A stretch of DNA of 64,000 bases from Spodoptera frugiperda. Taxonomy: Eukaryota > Arthropoda > Insecta > Lepidoptera > Noctuidae. The notes beneath the pieces were generated by a model. The model made no database searches. It was not told the DNA's origin and saw only the letters and a list, made by a program, of their open reading frames with translations. The stretch lies in NCBI RefSeq assembly GCF_023101765.2, contig NC_064217.1:9087788-9151787 (forward strand), written 5' to 3'. Below, piece by piece: positions 40,601 to 50,998 of the stretch. The stretch's first letter is position 1. Every line of letters starts with the position of its first letter. The translations under genes and the position numbers were made by a program.

Positions 40601-43600
40601 GAATAATTATTGTCACTAGTCGCGTGCCATTATATGAAAATATTGTGATACTAAATGATTCATTGTTCTGTTTCAAACAATTTTAATTTGCTACATAAGC
40701 AATAGATATAACCAAATCGAAACCATACATCCTGACAAATATTCAGATCACTTGGCGACCAACCAGAGTCGGCTAAGAAAGTAGTATTTGCAAAATTTTT
40801 ATTTTTCTTCGCACACAACAACATGTCTCTCAGTTATGGGTCACAATTTGCACCATTCGGGGTTATAACTTCGCACTAGCGTAAGGCTGAGGACATAGTG
40901 CCAGCGGGTTGGGATGACCCAATAACTAAAACTAGTTAAATCATTATTTGAGTTTCTCATAACTCTAAAAAGAAGCACATCATTTTGGAAAAGTAATTCG
41001 TTCTGAATACAATATTATTGAAAGTTTAAGCAATTTTTTTGTATCGTTAAGCAAATATTTCCTAATTTTAATAGAAGACAAAAAATGCCATTTCATTAAA
41101 TAAAAATTTGAAGATAATGGTTTAAAATATAGCCTATTCTTATATTATTTGCTTATAATTTTTTAATTCCATAATATTTAACATAGACCATCAATCATTA
41201 AGTTTCAAAACAAAAAGACTATCAAACCTATATTTTCTCAATCCGCCAATTGCTGGCACTATATCCTATACCGAAGGGGGGTTAGCGGTGAGCGGGCGGA
41301 AGGGGAAGGCGGTCATTCAGCGCAGCGGCGCGACGGACATCCGCCGCATAACAAGTCGATGGCGACTCTCCACGGAACGCCGTCCTTATTTCAGATTTCG
41401 CATAGATTCAAAAATCTACGGTACTGAAATAAATTAAAAAAAAAACGCATTTTTTAAATAATTGAGCAAATTGTTTGTGTTTTGTTTTTGTTTGGCTTGC
41501 GTAGGTTTGGTAATTATCTTCAAGATTGGTGACTTATGCCTTAAATTTTTGGTAGTTAGTACTTTATCTTATTTGATTAGCGGGTTATGCATCTCAATAC
41601 GGTTTATGAGGTAAAAATTCTTAGCGCTACGTGTAATAAAAATGAAATCCAACCATGAACTTTTACAAACAAGCCTTCACAATTTCAGACCTGATGCATA
41701 GACACCTACATAGATGTATATCTAAATAAACAATACCGTCGTACACACTCGGGAGGTTGTCTGTAGTTTCTAGTGGTGTCCGCGAGAGGCGCTGGGGTGC
41801 GAACAACTGTTGTCGTCGCCGGAAGCAGCGCTGGCGGCTTCCGGTCGAGGAATGTTCTATATGGGCCGTTAGAATTCGCGTTTTCAGTCGAAAGTTTTAT
41901 TTTTCATGGAAAATGTGTTTACATTTTTAAGGTTTTGTAAATTGGTGTGAGTGATTTTGTGGTTAGGGTTTACGCTTATAGCTTGTTAGACAAACCAACT
42001 TATTAATTATTTATTATTGATTGAACATTTATTTACACTTTATTTTATTATTCACAAGTACTTAGGATAACACAGCTTAATAGTATAGAAACAAAGTCCA
42101 TTTTTGAAAGAACACTCATTAACACCATAACAATTTATAACCCATCAATAACATTCTAATTCACATCCAATAAAATTACCAAAAACTGCATGCACATAAA
42201 TTATGGTACGGCCACGACAACCGGATACACTTTCCCGAGCTAAACGTCCACCCCGATCCCCCAACACCCACTGGGGGGTCATTCAGGGCCCACTAGGACC
42301 CCGTTTGGGCCCCCGTGTTTAAAAATTTCACTCCCGGTGACTCCCAACCCACACAATACCCGGTAATCAGCGATTGCCTTTTGAAATCGAAACGCTCGTT
42401 ACACATTTTTTCTCCTAGCCGGATAACCGGTGCGTTTTCCGGATGACTCTGGATCGTATTGATATTTTTTTAAAGCGATAGTTGTTGATTAATTGGTTGT
42501 AGTACGGATTTTTTAGATTGGTCGCTGCTCGCTTGGGATTTGTAAACTATACCTATCGTACTTACCATAGATTTTGGTTCTTTGTTTAACTAGTAGCTAT
42601 ATGATTACCGTTGGAGAATTGAAAGAAAGTAAAATAATTTATTTGTTACAACGCCAGGCCCAAACAGTATACGCAAAATAAAACAAGAAAAGTACAACAA
42701 AAATAAATGTAGATAAAACACAAAAATTAAAAAACAAAACACTAACAATATTAGGTAATGTGTTGTGCTCGACAGTTGCACCAAAAATGGTCCAGTTCAG
42801 CTTGAATATCAGACATCTAGTGTCTGCCGCTTTTCAACTGAACCTAATGGTTGTAACGCAACAGACGTAAAGCAACATCAGAATGCATTATAATGTCTTC
42901 ACTGACTGATGAAATTCAAGATGACACTGTTTACCTAGACTACTAAAATGAAATATTTCCAGATAACTTATCTATTTTAAATTAATCCTTCTTTTTTCCG
43001 TCAGATAATTAGATAGGACTAAAAAAACCAGTTTTAAAACCAACACATCACATCAATTATCCTACAATTCACAGCTGACAATCTTTGTGTAATTCTCGGT
43101 ACCCACACATGATATCATAGCAAACCATCACACCGTTTAATCCGACCACACACCCACACACAGAACCACACTTAATTATACCAACCACATATGACCACAG
43201 ATGGTTATCGACCAACCTACCATTGAAAATTATAACCGAATAATCGTAATCCTTTATCAATCGATTCTGAAGATCGGTCTATACTTATGCTGACCTTACC
43301 AAGATTATTTGGACGCTTATCGTACGGTTAGCAAAAATATTGTCGATTAGATTATTTGTTAGAAGATTGTCCAGGTTATCTCTTTATCGGCTGATGTATT
43401 AGATATTGTTTGTGATTCCGGTACTTTTTTTGAATGGTCAAGGAAATTTGTTTTCGGGAAATATGTTTTAACTAAGTAATGAAGTGTGTTAGTATGTTTT
43501 AGTTAATAAAATTAAGGTGATGTCTAGTCTACTGAACTCAATTATTATTTTATAATCTTGTCTATTTAGTGTAAGGTTAGGATTCGTTAAATTTTGCTAA

Positions 43601-46600
43601 AAAATACTGTTTTATAACATTAGGTCTGTGCTTGGCTTACCTATTTTACAAGTACGTTGCCACTCTTTGTATATGCTTTGATGAAATTCTATATATCTCT
43701 TTGATTAATAATTTACAAGTTTAAATACAAAGCAAGCTTTGTTTCAATCAATTCATTAATTATTTGAATCAGTTCAGTCGACAAGGCTTTATTTACAGGC
43801 TTATTGATGTTTAGCTAAAATTATGTAATTTGGATGATTTCAAAAATAATATGTACATGTTCGTACTATCTGTCCAGTACCGTATGATGACCAAAACTCA
43901 ACACAATGAACAATGGTCGGTACCTCCGCACAAAAAGGTCACAATATTGATATCATGATAAATCTTTATATACAGGATGGTAGTAGGATTCTCTGGCGAA
44001 GATTTGAGGCAATAGAGTGTTTGATAGAAAATGTATGAGTCTATGTTTGGTACTAATATATGTTGTTACAGACTATAGTATTATGAGAATGAAGCCTAGA
44101 TAGATAGTTTAACACAATTTAATTTTTTTTTTTTTGTTAACTGGACTTCATCCCAAATGATTAAGTTCTGTTGTTCTGATAGAAATTGCTCGTTTTTCAG
44201 TTCGTGTTTCTTTTTAAACTTATACAATTTTTTTTCACAAAAATACAAGCAAAACTTGTATTACTGGTTACAATGTATCTTATTATTTTATATACTTATA
44301 AATACTATGCTAAGCGACTTATAGGTAAAGTATCTATTATAACATTCGTTTGCCCGTAAAAGTGTAAACATAAAATTACGATATATTTTTTATCTTGTGA
44401 CTAAAACACGAACAGCATGTATGTGTCATCTTTCCGGTCGGTCACAATCTGACCGTTACATTTCAATAATCGTCTTAACAGTGAAGATCGCTTATCTGCC
44501 GCGCCCACCGCGTAGTGAAGCGCAAAGTCAATGATATCGATATTTTCAATCGACTTTACACTTGCGTCACATTATCATCTGTGTCGCACCAATTCGGTTG
44601 AGGTTGAGGCTAGCTAGGTGCAATGTTTCTGATAATTTACAGTGTTTATAGATTAGTGTGATAAGGGTGATGTGATTGGTTGCGAGTGCCGATGATTTAA
44701 TTTTATTGCCTTTAAAATATATAAGTAGTATCTCAATTTTGATATAAGCACGAATACAGAAGCGAATCGATAAATCGTAATGTAAATAAGAAATGTCTGA
44801 AGTACAGTCTTGCAATTTTTCTATCGACTACTTATACTTAAGTGGAACATCACTAGAAGATCGCTGAGACGTGATTGTCTCTACAATAAAATGTGTCTCG
44901 GGTTAACAATGAGCAATCAAATTACTGTCACAGCGAGGCGGGCTGGACGCACCTTGACCGCATCTCCTAAACCATACAGCGGAACCAATGAATTAGGTTG
45001 CTTAGGGATTGTCCTACAGCTTTAGGTCAATAATTCAATAGAACGAATAGAAAAACATGTATTCACTTAATGGTAAAGATTAGTATGTTATAAAAAAACA
45101 CAATTACAGAGATCTCGATCTCGAGCCGTAAGCTCCGCTCATATATCGACCATATTCAAATGAAGGCAACTAAGCTTCCGTTTAATAAAAAAAGCCTCTA
45201 TTCATTTTTCCCTTAGCGAGCCAGTGTTACATACATAGATTTCAATATCAACCGTCTTAACCCGCGCGTGCGTACGTGATCCCAACCCCGTATATTTCAT
45301 AAGATTTTAGAGGTGCATGAATCACGCGAGACACGGAGCGGCGATCACTCACCGCGGCGCCACGAACCCTTGGACCTCCGACTGCTTAACATGCGCGCCA
45401 CGCACCCACCCTAGGCCCAACACTACGATATGTGAGAGCTATTACTAGACACTTTGCCCGTGTTAATATTGCTGTAAATCTTACATCGGAGAGCGTTTCC
45501 ATCTTCGTCGATCAGCTTCATGTTACGTGTGTTTAACCGATTTCTCTCTTGTCTACAGAACCTAGCAACTATGTGTGTTCGACGTGCAAAGCCCGCGTGC
45601 ACTCCGCATGGAGACTGCTACAGCACGTGCAACATGTGCACGGCGTCAAGATCTACGTAGAGGCGATGCCCCAGCAGCAACCCAGCAAGCAAAACCACTC
45701 CACGTCGAGTACTTCCTCTTCGAGCTCAGGCTGTTCGTCCACTGGCGCGCCACTCCCACCACCTTCACTGCGCCATCACCCCCTATTACCACCTCCAGAC
45801 ATGCACTCACCTTTTGGAGTTGGTAGTTTACTTAGAATGCCATTACCAGGGAGCTTACCACCACTGGCTCATCCATCAGTTCCTCCTACGCCTTTGTTCG
45901 CAAGGCCAAATCACCACGATCACCGATTTAGAATGGAACAGCTTGTGTCAGAACAGTTTCGTCACCATGGTCTCAACTTAGCGGCGGCAGCTGCTGCCGT
46001 GGCAGCGAACTCACTGCCACCACACCAGACATTTCCATCACCGGCGGACCGACCTCCGGTAGTTCCAACTTCGTTATCGGGGCGTGACAGAGCCCCACCC
46101 GTATCTCAACCCCTTTCACTTGAACCCCAGCTGGATTTTTACTCGCAGCGCTTGCGGCAACTGGCCGGTACGACCAGTCCAGGGGCGGCCACAGGCAATT
46201 CCAGCTCTCCTAGCCCCAGGAAGCATTCGCCTCCGTTCGCTTCCCCGTCGCCCTCCAGAGTCGGACAGACTCCTCCGGTGGGCGCCGGACCCGGGACGGT
46301 GGACGCGCCTCGCGAAGCTACGAGGCCGCACAGTTCAACTTCACCCGAACGTCGAATTGAACCTCTAGCGGCAGACGCACCGCCAACTGAGCGACCCACG
46401 TCAACGCCACCAGTGAAACGTAACACAGATGAAGGAGTTCATTCTTGCGAATTCTGTGGCAAGAAATTTAGATTTGAAAGCAACCTAATAGTTCATCGCC
46501 GATCACACACAGGTGAGAAACCTTACAAATGTACAGAATGTGATGAAGCTTTTGAAAAAGCCTCCAAATTAAAGCGACATATGAAGATTCATAGAGCACC

Positions 46601-47558
46601 TGATGCCAATACGGAAGATGGTGAATCTGGCGGTGATACCGGTGAAGACGATTCTGATGATGAATTAGAAGATGAGGAGTTGGATGGAGAGGAAGAGGAA
46701 GAAAATGAGGATGGAGATGACGTGGAAGAGGCGGAAGATTTAACTGTCTCAAACAGCAGTGCACCATCTGCACCGACTAGAAAACAGACTCCTATAATGC
46801 CAAATAACGCACCCAGTGCATCTGTTGTTGGTGAATTAATGGACAAATTCGGATTATCAAACATTGCTCAATACAGTGAAGCTTTTAAACAAGCTTTGCA
46901 AGAATCAGGAAATTCTCTGAAATGGCAATTAGCTAAAGATAGAGACAATAACAACGGACCTCCTAGTGATAAACCAAATGGCATGCCACCAACCGCTGCT
47001 TTGCGTTTGAAAGAGGAATTTGCGAAGATGCCTCCTCAACCTCATCCACTTTTCAACCCTTTTGAGAACCCCTTTGAAGCGTCCAAACGCATAAAATTGG
47101 ACATGGATAGGGGTGAGGGATGGTGGTTACCAACTTTGCATGCGCAGAGGCCGCCAGATAATATATTTGATGGCCTCAAAAACAGCGGTAACGGGTTATT
47201 ACAGAACCCTTTATTGAAATCAAAAGAGGGACGACGAAATGACACCTGCGAGTTCTGCGGGAAAGTCTTCAAGAACTGCTCAAACTTAACGGTTCACCGG
47301 CGCTCCCACACGGGGGAGAAGCCGTACAAATGTGAACTGTGCTCATACGCGTGCGCACAGAGCTCCAAGCTCACGAGGCACATGAAGACGCACGGACGAC
47401 TGGGCAAGGACGTTTACCGGTGCAGGTTTTGCGAGATGCCCTTCTCCGTGCCGTCGACGCTTGAAAAGCATATGCGAAAGTGTGTTGTGAATCAAAGTAA
47501 TGGTGCTCCCTTAGCTCTATCCGATGACTCTAACGCGTGCCGTGACGAGGCCTCGTGA
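16593..47558 (+). CDS. Bcl11: BCL11-family zinc-finger transcription factor (orthologue of BCL11A/BCL11B and Drosophila CG9650), spliced
   Basis: Join 16593..16629, 33904..34080, 34252..34455, 34547..34729, 45559..47558 gives 2601 nt, 866 residues, with all four introns GT-AG and phase 1. Visible domains: CCHC finger (C36, C39, H54, C59), C2H2 finger (C207, C210, H223, H228), a poly-Ala run near 342, paired C2H2 fingers (C497-H517 and C525-H545) with a TGEKPY linker, an acidic tract at about 553-594, a VVGELMDKF/YSEAFKQAL block, a KRIKL basic motif at 710-714, then three fingers (C764-H784, C792-H812, C822-C842). The finger order and the strings TCG-C, KVFKNCSNLTVHRRSHTGE, YACAQSSKLTRHMKTHG and MPFSV-STLEKHM match vertebrate BCL11A/B as I recall them. 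BCL11 proteins are nuclear, sequence-specific regulators working with chromatin complexes; in insects a neuronal or developmental role is inferred. The length is close to vertebrate BCL11A/B. The start is the first ATG after an in-frame stop at 16518-16520, with A at -3. Confidence 0.93.
16997..17686 (-). pseudogene. Two-part open frame interrupted by one stop, identity unknown
   Basis: On the minus strand one reading frame runs from just after a stop near 17686 to a stop at 16997, broken only by a single TAA at 17327-17329. The halves, about 118 and 109 codons, are in exactly the same frame. The predicted peptide is rich in Ile, Leu, Phe, Asn and Ser with hydrophobic stretches. It ends CDDHGRSVNIATSSGIK. 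I do not recognise the family. It could be a decayed gene, a TE-derived fragment, or chance in AT-rich DNA. Confidence 0.2.
18060..18301 (+). promoter_or_regulatory. CpG-rich CCAAT/CRE cluster in intron 1 (candidate alternative promoter)
   Basis: A GC-rich island contains GATTGGTCG (reverse CCAAT) at 18163 and again at 18213, exactly 50 bp apart, with a perfect CRE octamer TGACGTCA at 18181 between them. About 75 bp downstream is a splice-donor-like GTGAGT at 18296. The combination looks like a housekeeping-type promoter followed by a short non-coding exon, but no transcript can be shown. Confidence 0.4.
24650..24801 (+). promoter_or_regulatory. GC-rich island ending in a perfect splice donor (candidate untranslated exon)
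   Basis: Sequence 24660-24790 is CpG-rich and ends at CAG|GTAAGT (24799/24800), the best donor consensus in intron 1. An ATG at 24671 is open to the donor but leaves phase 2, which would put exon 2 in the wrong frame. As a coding exon of this gene it therefore fails; as a 5' untranslated exon, or an exon of a non-coding RNA, it remains possible. Confidence 0.25.
26097..26115 (+). CDS. Bcl11: Candidate alternative first coding exon of Bcl11 (MDLSSR)
   Basis: ATGG with A at -3 (good Kozak context) opens six codons plus one base, then meets a strong donor A|GTAAGTC at 26116. The resulting phase is 1, matching the exon 2 acceptor, so the spliced product would start MDLSSR-T-DADSAAEGG. About 100 bp upstream is leader-like sequence with TCAGT initiator-like pentamers near 25907 and 26001, plus a GC-richer stretch at 25780-25980. 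The short frame has no homology support, so this is a structural prediction. Confidence 0.4.
33904..34080 (+). CDS. Bcl11: Bcl11 coding exon 2 (N-terminal CCHC zinc finger)
   Basis: The acceptor is a pyrimidine-rich tract ending TTTCAG at 33903 and the donor is GCTG|GTAAGC at 34081. The 177-nt exon is a multiple of three in phase 1-1. It encodes an Ala/Gly/Ser/Pro linker followed by DTLTCGACRRAFALADIVRF and H54...C59, corresponding to the TCGQCQ...DI-IFI-HK...C finger of BCL11A/B. The match to that finger is the strongest evidence that the upstream cluster belongs to the same gene as the last exon. Confidence 0.92.
34252..34455 (+). CDS. Bcl11: Bcl11 coding exon 3 (Ser/Pro-rich linker)
   Basis: This 204-nt exon is bounded by an AG at 34250-34251 and GATG|GTAAG at 34456, in phase 1-1. 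It follows a 171-bp intron. The product is low-complexity, rich in Ser, Pro, Arg and Ala, with a PPLASPSMAPPDLLEDGG stretch. No domain is recognisable. The frame carries on cleanly from exon 2. It contains the first in-frame ATG downstream of exon 1, so a transcript with a non-coding first exon could start here. Confidence 0.88.
34547..34729 (+). CDS. Bcl11: Bcl11 coding exon 4 (charged linker with a sumoylation-like site)
   Basis: This 183-nt exon lies after a 91-bp intron, with AG at 34545-34546 and AGTG|GTAAGT at 34730, phase 1-1. It encodes STPKRRAS, a Ser/Pro segment and IKPKIKQEHMD. The IKQE core fits the psi-K-x-E consensus for SUMO attachment; that is a pattern match only. The rest is charged, apparently disordered linker. 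If the following intron were retained, the frame would run 28 codons to a stop at 34810-34812. Confidence 0.88.
34730..45558 (+). other. Bcl11: Bcl11 intron 4 (10.8 kb)
   Basis: This intron is mostly unique-looking AT-rich sequence, with one retrotransposon-tail remnant at 39881-40026. GC-rich patches occur at 41270-41400, 41755-41870, 42220-42330 and 45260-45420, and a CRE octamer at 40348. I saw no additional phase-compatible coding exon, although a short one could be missed by eye. Confidence 0.5.
39881..40026 (+). mobile_element. Retrotransposon tail remnant in intron 4
   Basis: It contains TTGAGAACGGCTGGACCGAT, TTGGCTAATTTTGGTCTTAA, TTATTTGTGGAAGTTCAC and a degraded ACAAAGTTTGCCTGCCCGCTAGTT end. 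This is a familiar moth LINE-type tail and the only clear TE remnant I saw between 14 and 49.3 kb. Confidence 0.6.
45559..47558 (+). CDS. Bcl11: Bcl11 terminal coding exon (six C2H2/C2HC fingers and acidic tract)
   Basis: The acceptor is TTGTCTACAG at 45558. The 2000-nt exon runs open to TGA at 47556-47558. It carries C2H2 finger 2 (residues 207-228), a long Ser/Pro/His/Ala-rich region, fingers 3-4 (497-545), the acidic stretch (about 553-594), the conserved KRIKL segment and fingers 5-7 (764-842). The last finger has Cys in place of the final His (H838, C842) and is followed by 24 residues without similarity to the vertebrate tail. A single huge terminal exon holding most fingers is also the arrangement in vertebrate BCL11 genes. 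An in-frame TTG at 45549 sits in the intron and is not a start. Confidence 0.95.
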
Positions 47559-48797
47559 CTCTACCCGTGGGGCGGGCTCCGCCTGCCGCCGCCCGCGCCG
47601 CCCAGCCAGATCTTCTAAGGTCTACTCCGGTCACGTGTTTCGTCGCGCTACCTCAGGAAGTACGCAAGATATGAACGTTCGCGTAGACCGGACCCAGGCC
47701 GAGTTATGTTCAATTTCTAGTCTTAAGGATTGAATACTGGCGATATTATTGTTTATACGCACGCAATATGAGCCCAAAAGTTTGCACCGAAGGGCATTAA
47801 TTTAGTTACTGTAATCGTAAGTAACATATCTTCTTCGTACTGAACAGTGTTGATTCCCGTTGCATTGTTGATGTTAGTTTTCTACCATTTTGTTCGTTCG
47901 AGGCTGTAAGTACTGCGGTTTTATGTTACGTTCTCTCGATCTTGTTTTGACATGTTTTTTATTTATAGAAAAATGTGGAAACCAATGCCAAAGTTAGCTA
48001 TGTTGATTTAAATACTTACTATTTAGTTCTTAAGCTGTATAGTGTCAATTAAATTAGAATTCTTTCCAGTATTTTCTAGGATCTTCATAGTTTGATGTAG
48101 TATGTGTTTGAAGAGTAAGCTGTTTCGTAATTTTAGTGTATCATGTACAATAATAAGCGAAATGTTTCCTATCCTAGATAAACAAACTTGTGTAAATATT
48201 TGATGTAAGTTTATTTGTGTAAATCGAGTACCTACCTATTGATGTTCATATTTATAGACGATAATATTTCAAGAATTAAAACAAAATTTCGTGAGAAAAC
48301 GGTGAGTTTCCTGTAATCGATAATTTATTTAAGCATTGTAGAAAGCGAAATTGGAATCGATTAATGGTAGGTGTTATTCGTATGAGGTACTTGTATGTTT
48401 AATTAGCGATTAAATTATTAAATTAAAAAAAAATATCACTGTGAAATCGATATTCGTTAATGTGCTATTATTATTTCTTGTGGAAGCTAGTTATTTTATT
48501 AAGACTGAAACCAATATTCCAGTTTTATTTTTTAAATAATTTCTTCGTGAATTTCATTCGTACCTAAATTAGTCCAAGCGTGAAATCTTTCAGTATACGT
48601 ACTTAATGTAAATTATGATAGAATTTATATTAGATAAATATAAGTAAATTATAATAGAAACATTTTGTCGTCCATATCTGTCTCCTTAAGCTTAGGTCTC
48701 CTTCAGATAACGTTTAACCAAAAAGGTTTTATTCATAAACCCTTTAAATGTCATGTGAACGGGACCTAACCATCCGTACATTACCGTTTGTATTTAA

Positions 48798-48865
48798 AAA
48801 ATATTTTTCCAAGCAACTACTTAAATATAAATATTAAAAAAAACAGTTGCTTTGAAAAATATTTT
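48798..48865 (+). other. Hairpin in the Bcl11 3' UTR
   Basis: The arm at 48798-48817 pairs with 48846-48865 across a 28-nt loop. Twenty base pairs have one mismatch, by direct reading. The stem contains AATATTTTTC and AAGCAAC. A 20-bp stem with an AT-rich loop is shorter than a usual insect miRNA precursor, so it is more likely a structured UTR element or the relic of a fold-back repeat. Confidence 0.6.
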
Positions 48866-49271
48866 ATAGATCACACTAGGAATGTTAAAATCGTTTACTT
48901 AAATGTTGAACATGTTTCTCGCTCAAACTAAGTAATAAAAATAAAATGTAAATTCGAACCAAAAAATAAAATAAATGTTAAATTAAATCATTTATTTTCG
49001 CGTGTGGTCAGTAATCTTTTAGATAAATTATTATTATGTTAGATTGTAAAAGAAATGTGAACATACAAAGACGATATTATTGTGATTAATTTTTCCATTT
49101 TTGAATGTTAACATGTTAACATGTTTAGGTTTTTGTTAAAATATAAATAGATTGGACAGGACGACGAATGGACACAAAATAGAGAAAAAATTAACTAAGA
49201 CAAATTTTATTGTGTAACTACGTGAAAGATGAACTGTTTTTATTATTTTTCATTATTATTATTTTTATTTC

Positions 49272-49277
49272 AATAAA
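49272..49277 (+). terminator. Candidate distal polyadenylation signal AATAAA
   Basis: AATAAA sits in the sequence TTTCAATAAATATCC, about 1.7 kb past the stop codon, followed by a T-rich stretch. Earlier AATAAA hexamers at 48934 and 48965 could serve shorter 3' UTR forms. Confidence 0.45.
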
Positions 49278-49350
49278 TATCCACGATTTGTTAATCAATC
49301 TTTTGCCTTTTCATTTACCCCTAAAATAAATAAAATGATGATGAACAATC

Positions 49351-49680
49351 GAGACTGCTTTCTTGGTTGCGTCCTGGGTTTGATTCCCGGGTTTATCATG
49401 AAGCCACCATGAAATGGTGTTTTAAAGATTCACTCTCACGGAAAACAGCATATTAGGAGAGCAAATAACTACTATCGATTAATCCTCATAGTATTACAGG
49501 TTCAATTCCCGCATGGAACAATCCTAACATATTGGTTAAGTATAATAACAATTGTACCTAATATGGAAAAAGTTTCCGTTTCGTAATAAGGATATAAGAA
49601 GAAATACCTGCAATCGTTTTTGGAAATAAACATATTGGTTACTACCTCTTGGGTTCGATTCTTCAATCAGGTATTTGCTC
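49351..49680 (+). mobile_element. Cluster of degraded tRNA-headed SINE fragments
   Basis: Three box-B-like motifs occur close together: GGGTTTGATTCCCGGG at 49376, GGTTCAATTCCC at 49499 and GGGTTCGATTC at 49651. The first is preceded by a shortened GACTGCTT..TTGGTTG head. None has a full cloverleaf or a matching box A at tRNA spacing, so they are SINE remnants and not tRNA genes. Confidence 0.45.
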
Positions 49681-49882
49681 CAAGCAATACGAAATTCTTA
49701 AAGTGGCAAGGGATATTATGAATATTTTACCAACTAAAAGTAAATGATTGCACTATCTCAATAACCTCTCCTACATAAAAGGGTTTGTATAAATTGATCT
49801 TTTGGATATTAGAATCAGAGAGCGTTAGATATCGCAGTTTAAAACGTTTAGGTTTATTAAAATGTGCTACTATATAAGTAAA

Positions 49883-50165
49883 CTGCCTCATTGGTCGAGT
49901 GATCGCCAATAAGACAGCCGGGTAATGAGTTCGGGTTCGATTCCCGGGTCTAGCAAAGTCTTGCTAGGCTTTTCGTTTTTCGAAAAAAAAATCAGTAGTA
50001 GCATAGAGTCTGGATTTCTGCCCAGTATGTGGCAATAGACTCACCCCTATTACATGGGACATATATAACATGAATAGTGAAGAATGGGTGTAGACTTTAC
50101 AGTGGCATTATGTGTCGCAATGTGCACCTTTACCCAATCCTTCAGGGATAAAGACGAGACGATAT
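49883..50165 (+). mobile_element. tRNA-derived SINE (noctuid HaSE-like)
   Basis: The head has an A-box-like TGCCTCATTGGTCGAGTGAT at 49884 and a perfect B box GGGTTCGATTCCCGGG at 49933. The body contains CTGCCCAGTATGTGGCAATA, CACCCCTATTACATGGGAC and ATGTGCACCTTTACCC. This layout and body are those of tRNA-headed SINEs of noctuid moths; the family name is from memory. Confidence 0.75.
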
Positions 50166-50431
50166 TTAACTTAAAAAACAGAATTTTGATATGACTGTCT
50201 AGATTTTCGAGTGTTTGTAAGCGTGAGTGTTTGTTCGGCACTCGCGTTCAATTGACCATCAATATTCCAACTATCTCAATTTGAACTTTCCGAAAATTCT
50301 TGGTACCTAATAGGACTTAGTTTAGAATTGCACCTGGTTTATGATAAAAAAAGCTCAGTCAATGTAACATAAATGTTTCATAACATAATTGGTGAAAAGT
50401 TTGTAACATATACTGCCCTGATGAACCTAGT

Positions 50432-50690
50432 TTTTTTTTTGTATGGTATAAGCCTGTAAACGAGCAGACGGATCACCTGATGGTAAGCAATCGCCACCGC
50501 ACATGGATACCAAAAACACTAGACGTGGCCTTTGGAGGTAAGGAATTTAAGAGTAATCTTCTCGATTGGGAAGGGGTAATTTGGCCTCGTGAACGTTGTT
50601 TCACGTCGGTTTTCTGTGAGGCCGTGGTATCATTCCAGTCGAGCCGACCCATTCGTGCCGAAGCATGGCTTTACCACAATTGAAAAAAAT
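50432..50690 (+). repeat. Interspersed MITE-like repeat, plus-strand copy
   Basis: It begins with a T run and GTATGGTATAAGCCTGTAAA, then GGATCACCTGATGGTAAGCA, GTTGTTTCACGTCGGTTTTC, GTGAGGCCGTGGTATC and CGTGCCGAAGCATGGC. It is the longest copy of the family in the window and shows that the copies at 4855, 7127 and 12811 are parts of one repeat. Confidence 0.75.
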
Positions 50691-50998
50691 AGAATCTTAT
50701 TAGGTAGATAGATAAATAGTTTCATCAAAATCAAAAATCTAAACTCTTTAATCGACTATTCTCTGTAGTCAAACATTCATGACTGCGACTGTAAACCATT
50801 GACTCCAATCTTTTATTCCGAAACCTTTTATATCTTTTATCTTAATAAAAAGGTATCTTTAAAATCTTAAGCCCCTTCTCTACTCTAATAGGATAAAGTC
50901 GAATCACTCGTTAATTGATATTCTTACAACATAATTAACTACTTCAATTCATAATTTAGGATTCGTTTTGTTTTAAGTAATAGCTACTGGAGTGTTGA

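Larger units (their letters stand above)
47559..49300 (+). other. Bcl11: Probable Bcl11 3' UTR
   Basis: This is non-coding sequence after the stop codon: first about 160 bp of GC-rich DNA, then AT-rich DNA. It contains a TGTAAATA Pumilio-type octamer near 48192 and a 20-bp-stem hairpin at 48798-48865. AATAAA occurs at 48934, 48965 and 49272. The last is followed by a T-rich stretch and is the best candidate for the distal polyadenylation site. SINE remnants begin right after it, at about 49350, which supports the transcript ending here. The end point is inferred. Confidence 0.55.

Noticed and set aside
45549..45558. TTG start a few codons before the last exon
   Set aside because: The three apparent codons are the polypyrimidine tract and AG of the splice acceptor; the phase and BCL11 similarity require splicing from exon 4.
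46116..46864. Several minus-strand open frames opposite the last Bcl11 exon (Ser-, Arg- and Pro-rich)
   Set aside because: They are shadows of the conserved zinc-finger coding frame; their low-complexity composition mirrors the acidic and Ser/Pro-rich tracts of the real protein.
47524..47733. Open frame overlapping the end of the Bcl11 coding region in another frame
   Set aside because: GC-rich start of the 3' UTR; no similarity to BCL11 tails or other proteins.
49933..49948. Perfect tRNA B box, possible tRNA gene
   Set aside because: No acceptor stem closes around it and the body continues with typical SINE sequence.
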